A stretch of 64,000 nucleotides of DNA from Desulfonatronum thiosulfatophilum (GCF_900104215.1 NZ_FMXO01000003.1:62001-126000), one strand, 5' to 3'. Numbered from the stretch's first letter, positions 8,026-17,350 are shown. A program made the numbers and translations. The notes: generated from the sequence alone by a model not told the origin.

Positions 8026-10491
8026 TTACGTCTTGCTTTCCGTTTCAACCCGCTCGATCTCTTCCCGCTCCAGTTCGCTTTTTTCCTGTTCCCGGACCAC
8101 TTCCTTGGAAGCCTGGGATTCGGAAGTATACTGAATTTCCTGTTTTTCCCGAGTTTCTCCGGGTGAGGAGAGAAGCGGGGGAGACGGCCGGTGATCCTTG
8201 GACTCTCTGATGACGCGTATCGGTGGGGCAAAGCCTTTCTTGTCCTCCCCGAACCAGATGGTTTGATGGGGGAAGGGTATTTCAATGCCGCGTTCGTCAA
8301 AAATCCGTTTCATTTTTTGCAAAAACGCCCGCCGGATCGTGAACTGACGGCTGGGCATCGTCTTGAGCCGTACCCGGATTTCCACGGCCGAATCGCTGAG
8401 ATTATTGAGTCCGAACACTTCCAGGTCTTCCAGGATATCAGGTCCCCAGACCGGGTCCTGACGCAATTCCGCTGCCACGTCCTGCAGGGCCTGGACAACT
8501 TCACCGTAGTCTTCCCTGTACGCCACCCCGGCATCGATCAGGGCGTAACCGTAGCCGCGGTTGAAATTGCGGATCGCGCTGACCTCCCCGAAAGGAATAA
8601 TATTCACGGTTCCGGCCAGATCCCGCAGGGTCACCGTTCGAATAGTGAGATGCTCGACCGTGCCGGAGTGGCCGCCTGCCTCGACCCAGTCCCCCACGGC
8701 AATGGAATCTTCCAGCAGGATGAAGGCCCCGGAGATCACATCCCGGACCAGGGTCTGGGCGCCGAATCCGACCGCCAGGCCGATTACTCCCGCGCCGGCC
8801 AGCAAGGGCGCAATATTGAAACCAAGGTGCGCCAGTACGCTCATGCCGGCAATGATTACCAGAACGATCCAGAAGACATTGCTGAGCATGGGCAGCAGGG
8901 TCAACGCGCGGGTACTGCTTTTTCTGTCCGCCGCATTCCGACGTTCCTTGTCCAGGGAAATTTCGATCCTGGCGCTGATGAGTTCCCAGAGCAGGAATGT
9001 TCCGGCGATGATCAGGCAAATGAACAGCAGACTGGATATGATCGCCGAGCCCTGAGGCGACAGCAGCCAGTTGAAGGCCCCCATCCCCCAGATCTGCATG
9101 ATGGAGAAAAAGGCAACAATGTAGAGCAATATGTTGATTGTATGTCTGAACAGCGGCAGATACCGGTTGGCCCTGGCTTCCAGTAGGGGGTGATCCTCCT
9201 TGAGTTCATCGCTGATCTTGAAAAGCCGATTGATGCCGCGTCGGCTCATGCGGTCGAGAAATGCAGTCAGAGCAACAATCGCCATGGTCATGATCACTGC
9301 TCTGACGACAAAATAGGCGCCGCCTTCGACCTCCAGAACCCATGTTCCGTAAATACCCACGACAATCATCACGGCCAGGATATGCCAGAATTCCGCCAGG
9401 CGACGGCGCAAGGCATCCGCCACCTGGTGCTGACGAACAATGGGATCGTTGGCCTCGGATGCGGAGGAGGCTTCCTGATCAGGAAAGGATTGGCCGCGGC
9501 GCAGCCACGACGCAACGTCAGCTCTGTTCTGGAGGATAAAAATGATCACCATGAGCGTAATTATCAGGCCGAGCATTTTGAGCAGAAAATGATGCAGGCT
9601 GGCAGGAATGCCGAGAATGAGCGCGGCTTCAAGAAGGAAGTAGCCATAGACGCCTATTCTGACGACTCTGCGCATCCAGATGTAAAAATAGCGCCGTGAC
9701 TCGCTGCGCATCGGCAGAATGCTCAAAGAGGGAACTCCTGGTACCAGCACCAGTCGGGTGAATGTCAGGATGACACGCACCAGAACGCTGGAATTGACCA
9801 GGGTCAAAGCAACCAGTCTGGTGACGACCCGCGGATCCAGGAGAGTCAGCACGCCATAGGCAGCAAGACCAAAGGCAATGATCGGTATCAGGTCCAGCAG
9901 GGATCTCCCAAACAGCAGCAGGGTCCTGAACCATTGCCTGTCCTCTTTACGGTCTTCAAGAGCCTTGCGCATTCCGCCAAGGAGCCGCGAAACAAGGACC
10001 TGGGCCAGCCAGCCCACGAGAAGAACCAGGATGATCTTCCCGGTCATTTCACCCCACGTTCTCAGCACGGCCGGATCCTGAGCCTGCACGGCCAGTTCGC
10101 GAAGCAACGAAGGTATTTCGAGAAACTTGTCCGCGCTCGCGGCGAACTGGCGATTCACGTTCCGCATGGATTCCGACACTGAGGAAAGCAGATGCGCGAC
10201 AAGGCCTTCGGGTTCGGATACCTGGGAGGCAGGGTCAGCCGCCTGGGCAGCGAGAAGAAGACGCAGATTCTCCTTCAATTGGTTCAATTGTTCAGGGTTT
10301 TCCAGGTCTCGCAAAAGTCGTTCAATGCCGGCCTGGGTCATGTCGGGCTGTGTCGCGCTGGAGGTTGCACCCCCGAACTGTTCGAGGATTGACGTCTGCT
10401 GCGCATGCGAAGAGACAGAAGCAAAAACGATCATCAATGAACTCAGAAAGAACGCTATCATAAATCCTGCGTGGTGGAATTGGCGGGACAT
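8026..10491 (-). CDS. MscS-family mechanosensitive channel (large type)
   Basis: Large MscS-type channel, 821 residues, resembling the MscK/YbdG-like group rather than small MscS. It begins with a signal peptide ending near SSHAQQ and a periplasmic helical region. Many membrane helices follow (about 155-580). Then comes the MscS core: the pore-lining glycine/alanine-rich helix (LLAGAGVIGLAVGFGAQTL), the beta domain (DSIAVGDWVEAGG) and the alpha-beta tail ending in IEIPFPHQTIWF. The ATG at 10491 follows GGAG at good spacing; a start 45 bases further upstream lacks a site. The acidic last 60 residues are unusual. Confidence 0.9.
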   Translation of the reverse strand: MSRQFHHAGFMIAFFLSSLMIVFASVSSHAQQTSILEQFGGATSSATQPDMTQAGIERLLRDLENPEQLNQLKENLRLLLAAQAADPASQVSEPEGLVAHLLSSVSESMRNVNRQFAASADKFLEIPSLLRELAVQAQDPAVLRTWGEMTGKIILVLLVGWLAQVLVSRLLGGMRKALEDRKEDRQWFRTLLLFGRSLLDLIPIIAFGLAAYGVLTLLDPRVVTRLVALTLVNSSVLVRVILTFTRLVLVPGVPSLSILPMRSESRRYFYIWMRRVVRIGVYGYFLLEAALILGIPASLHHFLLKMLGLIITLMVIIFILQNRADVASWLRRGQSFPDQEASSASEANDPIVRQHQVADALRRRLAEFWHILAVMIVVGIYGTWVLEVEGGAYFVVRAVIMTMAIVALTAFLDRMSRRGINRLFKISDELKEDHPLLEARANRYLPLFRHTINILLYIVAFFSIMQIWGMGAFNWLLSPQGSAIISSLLFICLIIAGTFLLWELISARIEISLDKERRNAADRKSSTRALTLLPMLSNVFWIVLVIIAGMSVLAHLGFNIAPLLAGAGVIGLAVGFGAQTLVRDVISGAFILLEDSIAVGDWVEAGGHSGTVEHLTIRTVTLRDLAGTVNIIPFGEVSAIRNFNRGYGYALIDAGVAYREDYGEVVQALQDVAAELRQDPVWGPDILEDLEVFGLNNLSDSAVEIRVRLKTMPSRQFTIRRAFLQKMKRIFDERGIEIPFPHQTIWFGEDKKGFAPPIRVIRESKDHRPSPPLLSSPGETREKQEIQYTSESQASKEVVREQEKSELEREEIERVETESKT

Positions 10492-10775
10492 GAATTCTCC
10501 TTGGAAGATATTGGAAATATCGAGAGGCGATATCAAGATCCGGGAGTCAGGAATTTTGCCTTTTGCTTGATAATGTTGTCAAAGTCACTCATCCGAAACT
10601 CGGAAGGCTCAATGTTGCTGCTCGAGGTGATGGATTGCTCCGACACATGGTTCCCGGGATTGATGGAAAATTCCTGTACGGCGCGAGTGCCGTTTCGGCA
10701 GAATCAGTTCTTGCGGATGGGCGCTCTTGAAGGTAGCAAAAGGGATCGCGACAGGATTCGGACAGGAGGCAGCGG

Positions 10776-11081
10776 ATGGAGCATGAAGACGTCAAGAAGT
10801 TGGAGGACATTCCCAATGTCGGGCGGATCATCGCTGAAAAGCTGCGCCGTGTCGGCATTGATCAGCCCGGCGATCTTGTCGGCCAGGACCCGTATGCGCT
10901 TTTCGACCGGTTGGGTGTGCGGACAGGAACAAAACATGACCCCTGCCTGCTCGACGTCTTCATCTCCGCGGTCCGCTACATGGAGGGGGCGCCGAGAACG
11001 CCATGGTGGAGCTATACCCGGGAGCGCAAGAAGACGCTTCAGGGAAGAACTGCTTTCGAATCAGGAGGCGGGCGTGAGTGA
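10776..11081 (+). CDS. Cdd1-like helix-hairpin-helix protein
   Basis: 101-residue protein of the Cdd1 ('pathogenicity locus') helix-hairpin-helix family. Seen: LEDIPNVGRIIAEKLRRVGI, a helix-hairpin-helix DNA-binding pattern, then DPYALFDRLGVRTG, KHDPCLLDVFISAV and the PWWSYT ending typical of the family. The biochemical role is not established; a nucleic-acid binding or repair link is inferred from the fold. AGGAGG lies 7-12 bases before the ATG. It overlaps the next gene by 8 bases, so the two are probably co-expressed. Confidence 0.8.
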   Translation: MEHEDVKKLEDIPNVGRIIAEKLRRVGIDQPGDLVGQDPYALFDRLGVRTGTKHDPCLLDVFISAVRYMEGAPRTPWWSYTRERKKTLQGRTAFESGGGRE

Positions 11082-11835
11082 AAAGCCGCGGCTCTACGCC
11101 GACCTGGCATGGCTTTGGCCCATGTGGGGGGACCACAGGGATGAGTATGCACGGTACAGCGCTCATATAACCCGACTCATACGTCAGTATGCGCGGCGAC
11201 CCGTTGCGTCATTGCTGGACATCAGTTGCGGCGGAGGCAAGAATGTTTTCAATCTGAAACACGCATTTCAGGTCACCGGACTGGATTTGAGTCCGGTGAT
11301 GCTCAATCTCGCCTCCTCGCTCAACCCGGAATGCGAATTCATCATCGGAGACATGCGCACCTTTTCGCTGGACCGAAAATTTGACGCAGTAGTCATGGAT
11401 GACGGAATTTCCTACATGCTGAACCGGACGGATCTGGCCGAAGCTATGGGAAATGCATTTTCCCACCTGGAGCCCGGCGGTGTCCTGATCGCCACTCCGG
11501 ACGTCACCACCGAAACATTCCGTCAAAATCTGACGACCTGCACTCCGGGCGTACGTGAATACCAACCGGAAGGCGTTGACGTGGTCTTTGTTCAAAATGT
11601 CTATGATCCTGACCCGCGCGACGAACAGTACGAATCGACGATGATCTACCTGATCCGGGAGCATGGCCGGTTACGGGTGGAGACGGATCGGCACGTACTC
11701 GGAATTTTTTCCCGGAATGTTTGGATGCAGGTGCTGATCGACGTCGGCTTCGAGGTGCACTGCGAAGCCTTCACCGACGGAGAGAACGAGTATATTATGT
11801 TCGCCTGCGTCAAGAAGAGCGATGCAACCTGCTGA
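11074..11835 (+). CDS. SAM-dependent class I methyltransferase
   Basis: 253-residue methyltransferase. Motif I is LLDISCGGGKNVFNL, with the next acidic strand GLDLSPVMLNLA and motif II region FDAVVMDDGISYMLN. A late segment (EAFTDGENEYIMFACVK) closes the Rossmann fold. Substrate unknown. The start is taken as GTG at 11074, which follows CAGGAGGCGG and overlaps the end of the HhH gene. The same frame stays open far upstream without homology, so the longer reading is rejected. Confidence 0.85.
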   Translation: MSEKPRLYADLAWLWPMWGDHRDEYARYSAHITRLIRQYARRPVASLLDISCGGGKNVFNLKHAFQVTGLDLSPVMLNLASSLNPECEFIIGDMRTFSLDRKFDAVVMDDGISYMLNRTDLAEAMGNAFSHLEPGGVLIATPDVTTETFRQNLTTCTPGVREYQPEGVDVVFVQNVYDPDPRDEQYESTMIYLIREHGRLRVETDRHVLGIFSRNVWMQVLIDVGFEVHCEAFTDGENEYIMFACVKKSDATC

Positions 11836-12348
11836 AAAGGGCAATAAATCCTCGCTGCACATGCATCTGCACTGTCGTCCGGCAAAAGATCAGGACATTG
11901 CCGTCATCTGCGGTTTTCCGCGGAATGCAACGGAGTTGTTCTTTATGTTTCCCAAGGCTACGTTCCCGCTGACTCCTGGCCAGCTGGCGGCGGCCATTGC
12001 CTCCCGATCGGATTCGACAGTGGCGGAGCTTGACGGCAAAGCGGCGGCCTTTGCCAATTTTTATCGCTGGGAGACCGGAGGCAATTGCGCCATCGGCAAT
12101 GTGGCGGTTGCGCCGGAGGTCCGCGGCCGAGGCGTGGGTCTTTTTTGATTCAGGAAATGATCGACCTGGCCGTGTCCAGACACCGGGCCACTGAGGTACA
12201 TATCTCGTGTTTCAATGCCAACGTTATCGGCATGCTGCTTTACGCCAAGCTGGGGTTTCAGCCGTTTGCCGTTGAAGAACGTCGCGACGAGGCAGGCCGC
12301 AGAGCGGCGCTGATCCATTTCCGCCTGCCGATCCGGACGGATTCATGA
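11822..12348 (+). pseudogene. GNAT acetyltransferase, broken by one frameshift
   Basis: Two frames together give a complete GNAT N-acetyltransferase. The first (11822-12148) carries the N-terminal fold and the acetyl-CoA motif VAVAPEVRGRGVG, then hits a stop. The second continues from about 12146 with LIQEMIDLAVSRH, SCFNANVIGMLLYAKLGF and the usual C-terminal strand. The break is at a run of six T (about 12141-12146). One more T restores the frame, so a T7-to-T6 deletion is the simple explanation. Start may be ATG 11822, overlapping the methyltransferase by 14 bases, or ATG 11861. Mutation versus sequencing error cannot be told here. Confidence 0.75.
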
Positions 12349-12396
12349 TCCGGCTGGACAGTGTTCGGCGGACAATCCCTGAAACCAGGAGGGACC

Positions 12397-13194
12397 ATGG
12401 CATCTTCACGACAAATTTCAAAAATTGATTCGGAAGAACCCTCGCTTCGTTTGGCGGTGCTCATTGACGCAGACAACGCGCAGGCTGCCGTAATCGAGGA
12501 ACTGCTCGCGGAAATCGCCCGGTTCGGTGAAGCGACCGTAAAACGCATCTACGGCGACTTCACCGCGCCGACAAGTTCGTCCTGGAAGAAGGTCCTGCAG
12601 CGCTACGCCATCAAGCCGGTCCAGCAATTCGCCTATTCCACTGGGAAGAACGCCACGGACAGCACGCTGATCATCGATGCCATGGATTTGTTGTATACCC
12701 GGAAATTCGATGGTTTTTGCCTGATCACCAGCGACAGCGATTTTACCGGATTGGCCATGCGCATCCGTGAAGAAGGCCTGACGGTGCTCGGTTTTGGCGG
12801 AAAAAAGACACCGGATGCCTTTCGAAATGCCTGCCATAAGTTCATTTTCACCGAAGTCCTGCGTCCGTCCGGGGAACAGAGCAAGACAAAATCCAAAACG
12901 GAAAATGGTCCCAGCCACGCGCAGCAACTGCCTCCGGAGCCTGCGGAGCCAAAACATGCTTTCCCGCAAAAGTTTCTGCTGACCGCTCTGGATCAATCCA
13001 CCGACGATTCAGGCTGGGCGCACCTGGCCACCTTTGGCAATTACCTCACCAAGCTGCAGCCGGATTTCGACCCCAGGCTTTTCGGGTACAAGAAACTTTC
13101 CGAACTCGTGAAAGCCAAGACGGATCTTTTCGTAACCGAAGAAAGGGAGTCGCCGGGATCAGGGCAGAAGGTTCTGTATTTGCGTGCGAAATAA
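12397..13194 (+). CDS. NYN-domain nuclease-like protein with LOTUS/OST-HTH domain
   Basis: 265 residues. The N-terminal NYN (PIN-like) domain shows the acidic residues expected for metal-dependent RNA cleavage: LIDADN (Asp24, Asp26), a mid DSTLIIDAMDLLY and LITSDSDFTGLA. A low-complexity linker (about 170-190) leads to a C-terminal OST-HTH/LOTUS module (FLLTALDQSTDDSGWAHLA, then FGYKKLSELVKA). The family is widespread in bacteria and thought to act on RNA; the substrate is unknown. The ATG at 12397 follows AGGAGGGACC. Confidence 0.87.
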   Translation: MASSRQISKIDSEEPSLRLAVLIDADNAQAAVIEELLAEIARFGEATVKRIYGDFTAPTSSSWKKVLQRYAIKPVQQFAYSTGKNATDSTLIIDAMDLLYTRKFDGFCLITSDSDFTGLAMRIREEGLTVLGFGGKKTPDAFRNACHKFIFTEVLRPSGEQSKTKSKTENGPSHAQQLPPEPAEPKHAFPQKFLLTALDQSTDDSGWAHLATFGNYLTKLQPDFDPRLFGYKKLSELVKAKTDLFVTEERESPGSGQKVLYLRAK

Positions 13195-13239
13195 CATTGC
13201 ATCGACTCTTTTGAGACAATGCAACGCTGAAGCTTGAAC

Positions 13240-13266
13240 CACGGGGTGCACGGGGAGCACGGAGAG
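13240..13266. repeat. 9-bp tandem repeat, three copies
   Basis: Three adjacent copies of a 9-base unit: CACGGGGTG, CACGGGGAG, CACGGAGAG. It lies in the 366-base gap between the NYN gene and cbiA. A perfect 7-bp hairpin GCCGCAC/GTGCGGC with a CCA loop is at 13325-13341. I looked for a cobalamin riboswitch in front of cbiA and found no B12 box. The rest of the gap shows no coding signal. Confidence 0.6.
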
Positions 13267-13560
13267 AGAGTTTTTGTCACTATTCACCAATGGCCCCGGT
13301 TCAGATGGTGGAAACTCTGGGGGCGCCGCACCCAGTGCGGCACGTAACTTTCGCCGAAAGAAACGCATCTGCCGGGATTCGTCAGTCCCAGGTTCAAGCT
13401 CAGACTTGTCCAATGTCCAAGGATTTGAGCTGGGTATTAATCTGGTCGTCCCATGATAAGACGTGCCGCACCAGGGTGCGTCGCTCCCAGGGGAAGAGGT
13501 GCGGTCCGGAGTACAATTGTGGCATGCACCGACATGTGAGTGGATCGAATTTTTTAGCTT

Positions 13561-14988
13561 ATGAAGCGAACCCATACAGATAACCAAATTGCCTCCGGAG
13601 TTGTAATCGCCGGAACCCGGAGCGGGTGCGGCAAGACCTTGGCAACGCTGGGACTGGCCACTGTGTTGCGGGAACGGGGGTTGTGCGTCCAGGGATACAA
13701 GGTGGGACCGGATTTCATCGATCCCTCCCACCTGTCCGCGATCTGCGACCGTCCCGCGCACAATCTGGACGGATGGATGCTGAGCCGGGAGAGAGTATTG
13801 GAGATCTTTCACCGTTATGCAGTGGAAGTGGATTTCTGCCTGGTGGAAGGAGTGATGGGCCTGTATGACGGAGCTTCCGGAGCGGAGGAAACCGGTTCCA
13901 CGGCCCAGATGGCCAAATGGCTGGGGTTGCCCGTGCTTCTGGTCGTGGATGCCCGCTCCCAGGGGCGTTCAGCCGCGGCCCTGGTTCAGGGGTTTCGGGA
14001 CTTCGATCCGGAACTGCATCTGGCCGGGGTGATCTTCACCCAGGTCGGGGGGCCAAGGCATGAAGCCATGCTGCGTGAAGCCATGGCCTCCCACCTCCCG
14101 GAACTGCCCTGCCTGGGTTGTTTGCCTCGTCGCTCGGACTTGGAACTTGCCTCCCGGCACTTGGGCCTGCACATGGCCGAAGACTTGGGGTGGGATGCGT
14201 CGCGGCGGCGATTTCTGGCCGACTGGGTCGAACAGGGGCTGGACATGGAGTTGCTGCACCGGATTTCACGGCAATCCGCTGCGATATTGAAATCCGTTCC
14301 GAGTCTGGACACGGATAATGAACAAGGCGGAAGGGTTCGCCTGGGAGTAGCCAGGGATAGGGCCTTTTGTTTCTATTATCAGGAAAATCTGCGCCTTCTG
14401 GAGAATGCCGGGGCGGAACTCGTCTTTTTTTCGCCGCTTACGGATGGCGCATTGCCCGACAATGTGCAAGGCCTTTTTTTCGGGGGCGGATATCCGGAGT
14501 TGCATGCCGCTGAATTGACGCAAAACCACGCCATGCGGGCTGCCGTGGCCGCGGCAGCCGAGGCCGGAATGCCCGTCTATGCCGAGTGCGGCGGCATGCA
14601 GTACTTGCTGGCCGAGCTGGAAGACGTTGGCGGTGCTGTTTTTCCCATGGTCGGCCTTTTTCCGGCCCGCTCAAAAATGCATTCCCGGTTTCAGGCGTTG
14701 GGCTATCGAAAGGTTGAGCTCCGTTTTGCGGGCCTGCTCGGTCCGGCCGGAACGGTCCTGCGGGGCCACGAGTTTCATTATTCCGCTCTCGACGTTCCCC
14801 AGGCGGACGAAGTATCCGCCGTCTACCGGATCACGGACAGCCGGGGCCGGGAGTTCCTGGAGGGCTTTCAGCGTACCAATGTGCTGGCCTCCTACATTCA
14901 TCTGCACTTCGGTTCCCATCCTCCGGCCGCGGCCTCCTTTGTCCGCGCCTGCGCAAACTGGGCGGCAACCGCTTCACAAGGATCTTGA
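13561..14988 (+). CDS. cbiA: Cobyrinate a,c-diamide synthase
   Basis: ATP- and glutamine-dependent amidation of carboxylates a and c of the (cobalt-)corrin ring in anaerobic B12 synthesis. 475 residues with two domains: an N-terminal dethiobiotin-synthetase-like ATPase with P-loop GTRSGCGKT (residues 18-26) and KVGPDFIDPSHL, and a C-terminal class I glutaminase with nucleophile Cys343 in AECGGMQYL. Its downstream neighbours cbiC and cbiD belong to the same pathway; the next ATG lies 2 bases after the stop. No convincing Shine-Dalgarno precedes the ATG. Confidence 0.95.
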   Translation: MKRTHTDNQIASGVVIAGTRSGCGKTLATLGLATVLRERGLCVQGYKVGPDFIDPSHLSAICDRPAHNLDGWMLSRERVLEIFHRYAVEVDFCLVEGVMGLYDGASGAEETGSTAQMAKWLGLPVLLVVDARSQGRSAAALVQGFRDFDPELHLAGVIFTQVGGPRHEAMLREAMASHLPELPCLGCLPRRSDLELASRHLGLHMAEDLGWDASRRRFLADWVEQGLDMELLHRISRQSAAILKSVPSLDTDNEQGGRVRLGVARDRAFCFYYQENLRLLENAGAELVFFSPLTDGALPDNVQGLFFGGGYPELHAAELTQNHAMRAAVAAAAEAGMPVYAECGGMQYLLAELEDVGGAVFPMVGLFPARSKMHSRFQALGYRKVELRFAGLLGPAGTVLRGHEFHYSALDVPQADEVSAVYRITDSRGREFLEGFQRTNVLASYIHLHFGSHPPAAASFVRACANWAATASQGS

Positions 14989-14990
14989 CC

Positions 14991-15665
14991 ATGCCTGTCC
15001 CCGTGATACCCTTGAACGCCGCCGGATTGGATATCGAAAACGAGTCCATGCGCATTATTGATGCCGAGGTGCCCGAGCCCCGTCCATTCGACGAGACCCA
15101 GTGGCCCGTGGTTCGCCGGATGATCCATGCCAGCGCGGATTTCGAACTTATGGATCTGGTTCGGTTCCATCCCCTGGCCGTGGCCGCGGCACTGAAAGCG
15201 CTCCAAAGCGGATGCGCGGTGATCACGGATACGCGCATGGCCTTGGCCGGACTTTCAGCCCGGCTCTACGATCCCCTCGGATGCCAGAGGTATTGCCTGA
15301 TCAACGATCCCCGGACCCTGGAGCGAGCCAATGTCTCGGGCAGCACCCGGGCCGCGGCAGCCGTGGACGTGGCCGCGGCGGAGCACCGCGACGCGATCTG
15401 GGTGGTGGGCAACGCGCCCACGGCGTTGCTGCGGCTGTTGGAGCTGGTGGATGCAGGCCGGGTCGTCCCGGCCCTGGTCATCGGCATGCCCGTGGGCTTT
15501 GTCCAGGCCGCGGAATCCAAGCAGGCGCTGCTGGAGAACGAGAGTATCGCGTCCATTCTTGTCCGTGGCCGCAAAGGAGGCTCGGCCCTGGCCGCTGCCG
15601 CTCTGAACGCTCTGGCCGGGATGGCTCTGCAGGCCGCAACCAAGCCTGATCCGGAGGATGCGTGA
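14991..15665 (+). CDS. cbiC: Precorrin-8X / cobalt-precorrin-8 methylmutase
   Basis: Moves the C-11 methyl group to C-12 to give (cobalt-)hydrogenobyrinate. 224 residues. The family features are present: RMIHASADFEL (with the His that protonates), GCAVITDTRMALAG, AIWVVGNAPTALLRLLEL and VIGMPVGFVQAAESK. ATG 14991 follows CAAGGATCTTGACC; an in-frame TTG at 14985 overlaps the end of cbiA and is less likely. It sits between cbiA and cbiD. Confidence 0.95.
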   Translation: MPVPVIPLNAAGLDIENESMRIIDAEVPEPRPFDETQWPVVRRMIHASADFELMDLVRFHPLAVAAALKALQSGCAVITDTRMALAGLSARLYDPLGCQRYCLINDPRTLERANVSGSTRAAAAVDVAAAEHRDAIWVVGNAPTALLRLLELVDAGRVVPALVIGMPVGFVQAAESKQALLENESIASILVRGRKGGSALAAAALNALAGMALQAATKPDPEDA

Positions 15666-15682
15666 TGGTCTTGAAGAAACGT

Positions 15683-15700
15683 TTATCGGTTTTGCGATAA
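15683..15700 (+). promoter_or_regulatory. Hairpin abutting the cbiD start codon
   Basis: TTATCG and CGATAA form a perfect 6-bp stem with a GTTTTG loop, ending one base before the cbiD ATG. No Shine-Dalgarno sequence is seen. A stem at this place would mask the initiation region unless it is opened, for example by ribosomes finishing cbiC 18 bases upstream. This is inference from position only. Confidence 0.35.
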
Positions 15701-15701
15701 G

Positions 15702-16841
15702 ATGAACCGACGGGGCAAGGTCCGCATCGGCTTCACCACCGGTTCAGCGGCGGTTGCCGCGGCAAAGGCCGGGCTGCTTTTTTTAGCTGCAGGAAAAAGG
15801 AACCATCGGATCGGCATTCCTTGTCCGGACGGACATGTGCGGCTGATCATCCCGGTCGAGCACTTGGAACCGGAACCGGACGGCTCGGCAGGGCCGGCGG
15901 TGCGCGTCACTGTCCGCAAACGGGCCGGTGACGATCCGGACGCCACGCACAACGCCGCCATCGTGGTTCGCGTCCGAATGGAGGCGGCGGCATATCCGGA
16001 GGTTGTTATCCAGGGGGGAAAGGGCGTTGGCACGGTCACTCGTCCGGGGCTGCCCGTGCCGGTGGGTGAGGCGGCCATCAATCCCGGACCGCGGCGGCAA
16101 ATGCAACGCGCGTTGCTGGAGACGCTGGAACGTCTTGACCTGACCGCCCGGGTCCATGTTCTGGTGGAGGTCCCGGAGGGACTTGTCCTGGCGGAAAAAA
16201 CCCTCAATCCAAGATTGGGCATACTCGGCGGCATTTCCATTCTGGGTACCCGGGGCACGGTGAAGGCGTTCAGCCACGCGGCGTGGAAGGATACGATCCG
16301 TCAGTGTCTGGACGTGGCTCTGGCTGAACAGCTGGACGCTGTTGCTCTGAGTACCGGCGGCCGGGGGCAGCGTTTTCTGGAAGCCGTCCTGCCGGAACTT
16401 CCCGGAGCAGCCTTCATCCAGGTCGGAGACCATCCGGGCTTCGCCCTGCGTCAGGCTTCCCAGCGGGGCATGAGCCGCCTGGTCTGGGGAGGATTCTGGG
16501 GCAAGCTTGTCAAAATGGCCCAGGGCCGTCCACAGACCCATGCCCGCCTGTTCCCGGTGGATCTTAACGCGCTTGCCGAACTGGCGCTTCGGGTAGGCGT
16601 GGAACGGGACCTGGCCGCATCCATTGCCGAGGCGAACACGGCACGGCATGCCCTTGACCTGTTGCGAGCCTCCAGCTGCTGCGAGCAGGCTGTCCGCAGG
16701 GTTCTGGAAGCGGCCTGCCGCCATTGTCGTTGCTGGGCACGGGGGACAATGGATCTGGAATTGATTTTGCTGGATTATGACGGTTGCGTGATACAACGTG
16801 TTCAGTGCCCGAAGGGCATTGGTAATTCAAGAAAACCTTAG
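15702..16841 (+). CDS. cbiD: Cobalt-precorrin-5B C1-methyltransferase
   Basis: SAM-dependent C-1 methylation step of the oxygen-independent B12 pathway. 379 residues, normal length. The opening GFTTGSAAVAAAKA matches the family's TTGTCAAAAAKA motif. Further signatures are VGTVTRPGLPVPVGEAAINPGPR and RLGILGGISILGTRG. A HVGNHPGF-like segment appears as QVGDHPGF. No ribosome binding site is visible before the ATG; instead a 6-bp hairpin ends one base before the start codon, which may control translation from the upstream cistron. Confidence 0.94.
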   Translation: MNRRGKVRIGFTTGSAAVAAAKAGLLFLAAGKRNHRIGIPCPDGHVRLIIPVEHLEPEPDGSAGPAVRVTVRKRAGDDPDATHNAAIVVRVRMEAAAYPEVVIQGGKGVGTVTRPGLPVPVGEAAINPGPRRQMQRALLETLERLDLTARVHVLVEVPEGLVLAEKTLNPRLGILGGISILGTRGTVKAFSHAAWKDTIRQCLDVALAEQLDAVALSTGGRGQRFLEAVLPELPGAAFIQVGDHPGFALRQASQRGMSRLVWGGFWGKLVKMAQGRPQTHARLFPVDLNALAELALRVGVERDLAASIAEANTARHALDLLRASSCCEQAVRRVLEAACRHCRCWARGTMDLELILLDYDGCVIQRVQCPKGIGNSRKP

Positions 16842-16859
16842 ACTTTGAGGATGGTCCGC

Positions 16860-17294
16860 ATGGGAAAGATTATCGCCGTTTGCACCAGCCCTAAAAAGGG
16901 GCAACGCAAGAAAAATATCAATCAGGGGATGCTGGTGGCGGAACACGGGCTGCAGGACGATGCCCATGCCGGGCCGTGGCACCGCCAGGTCAGCCTGTTG
17001 GCCATGGAAAGCATCAAGAAGATGCAGGACGCAGGGTTAAAGGTGGGGCCGGGCGACTTTGCCGAGAACCTGACCACCGAGGGCATTGACTTGCCTGTTC
17101 TGCCCCTGGGCACGAAGCTGCGCATCGGCGAGACGGCCGTGGGAGAGGTGACCCAGATCGGCAAGGAATGCCATACCCGGTGCGCCATATTTCACCAAGC
17201 CGGCGACTGCGTGATGCCCAAGGAGGGCATTTTCATCCGGGTGCTCTTAGGCGGTCCGGTGCAGGTCGGGGACGCAGTGGAGGTGATACCGTAG
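16860..17294 (+). CDS. MOSC-domain protein
   Basis: 144-residue stand-alone MOSC (molybdenum cofactor sulfurase C-terminal) domain. Seen: NINQGMLVAEHGLQDDAHAG, a WHRQVSLLAMESI helix, GDFAENLTTEGIDL, and the conserved Cys in KECHTRCAIF. MOSC proteins bind sulfur or molybdopterin and often sit near moa genes; here the neighbours are B12 genes. GAGG precedes the ATG at 16860; two in-frame starts lie 9 and 15 bases upstream but would leave no room for it. Confidence 0.88.
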   Translation: MGKIIAVCTSPKKGQRKKNINQGMLVAEHGLQDDAHAGPWHRQVSLLAMESIKKMQDAGLKVGPGDFAENLTTEGIDLPVLPLGTKLRIGETAVGEVTQIGKECHTRCAIFHQAGDCVMPKEGIFIRVLLGGPVQVGDAVEVIP

Positions 17295-17350
17295 GGGCGA
17301 TCCCTGTTATTGCCTTTTGCCGACACCCCTCAGGCTCGTCCTTCGCAAAG

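Noticed and set aside
12130-12150. Programmed -1 frameshift in the acetyltransferase gene
   Set aside because: In the reading frame the site is CTT TTT TGA, which does not fit a good slippery heptamer; a lost T is simpler.
13195-13560. Cobalamin riboswitch in front of cbiA
   Set aside because: No B12 box or recognisable core was found on the plus strand; only short tandem and inverted repeats.
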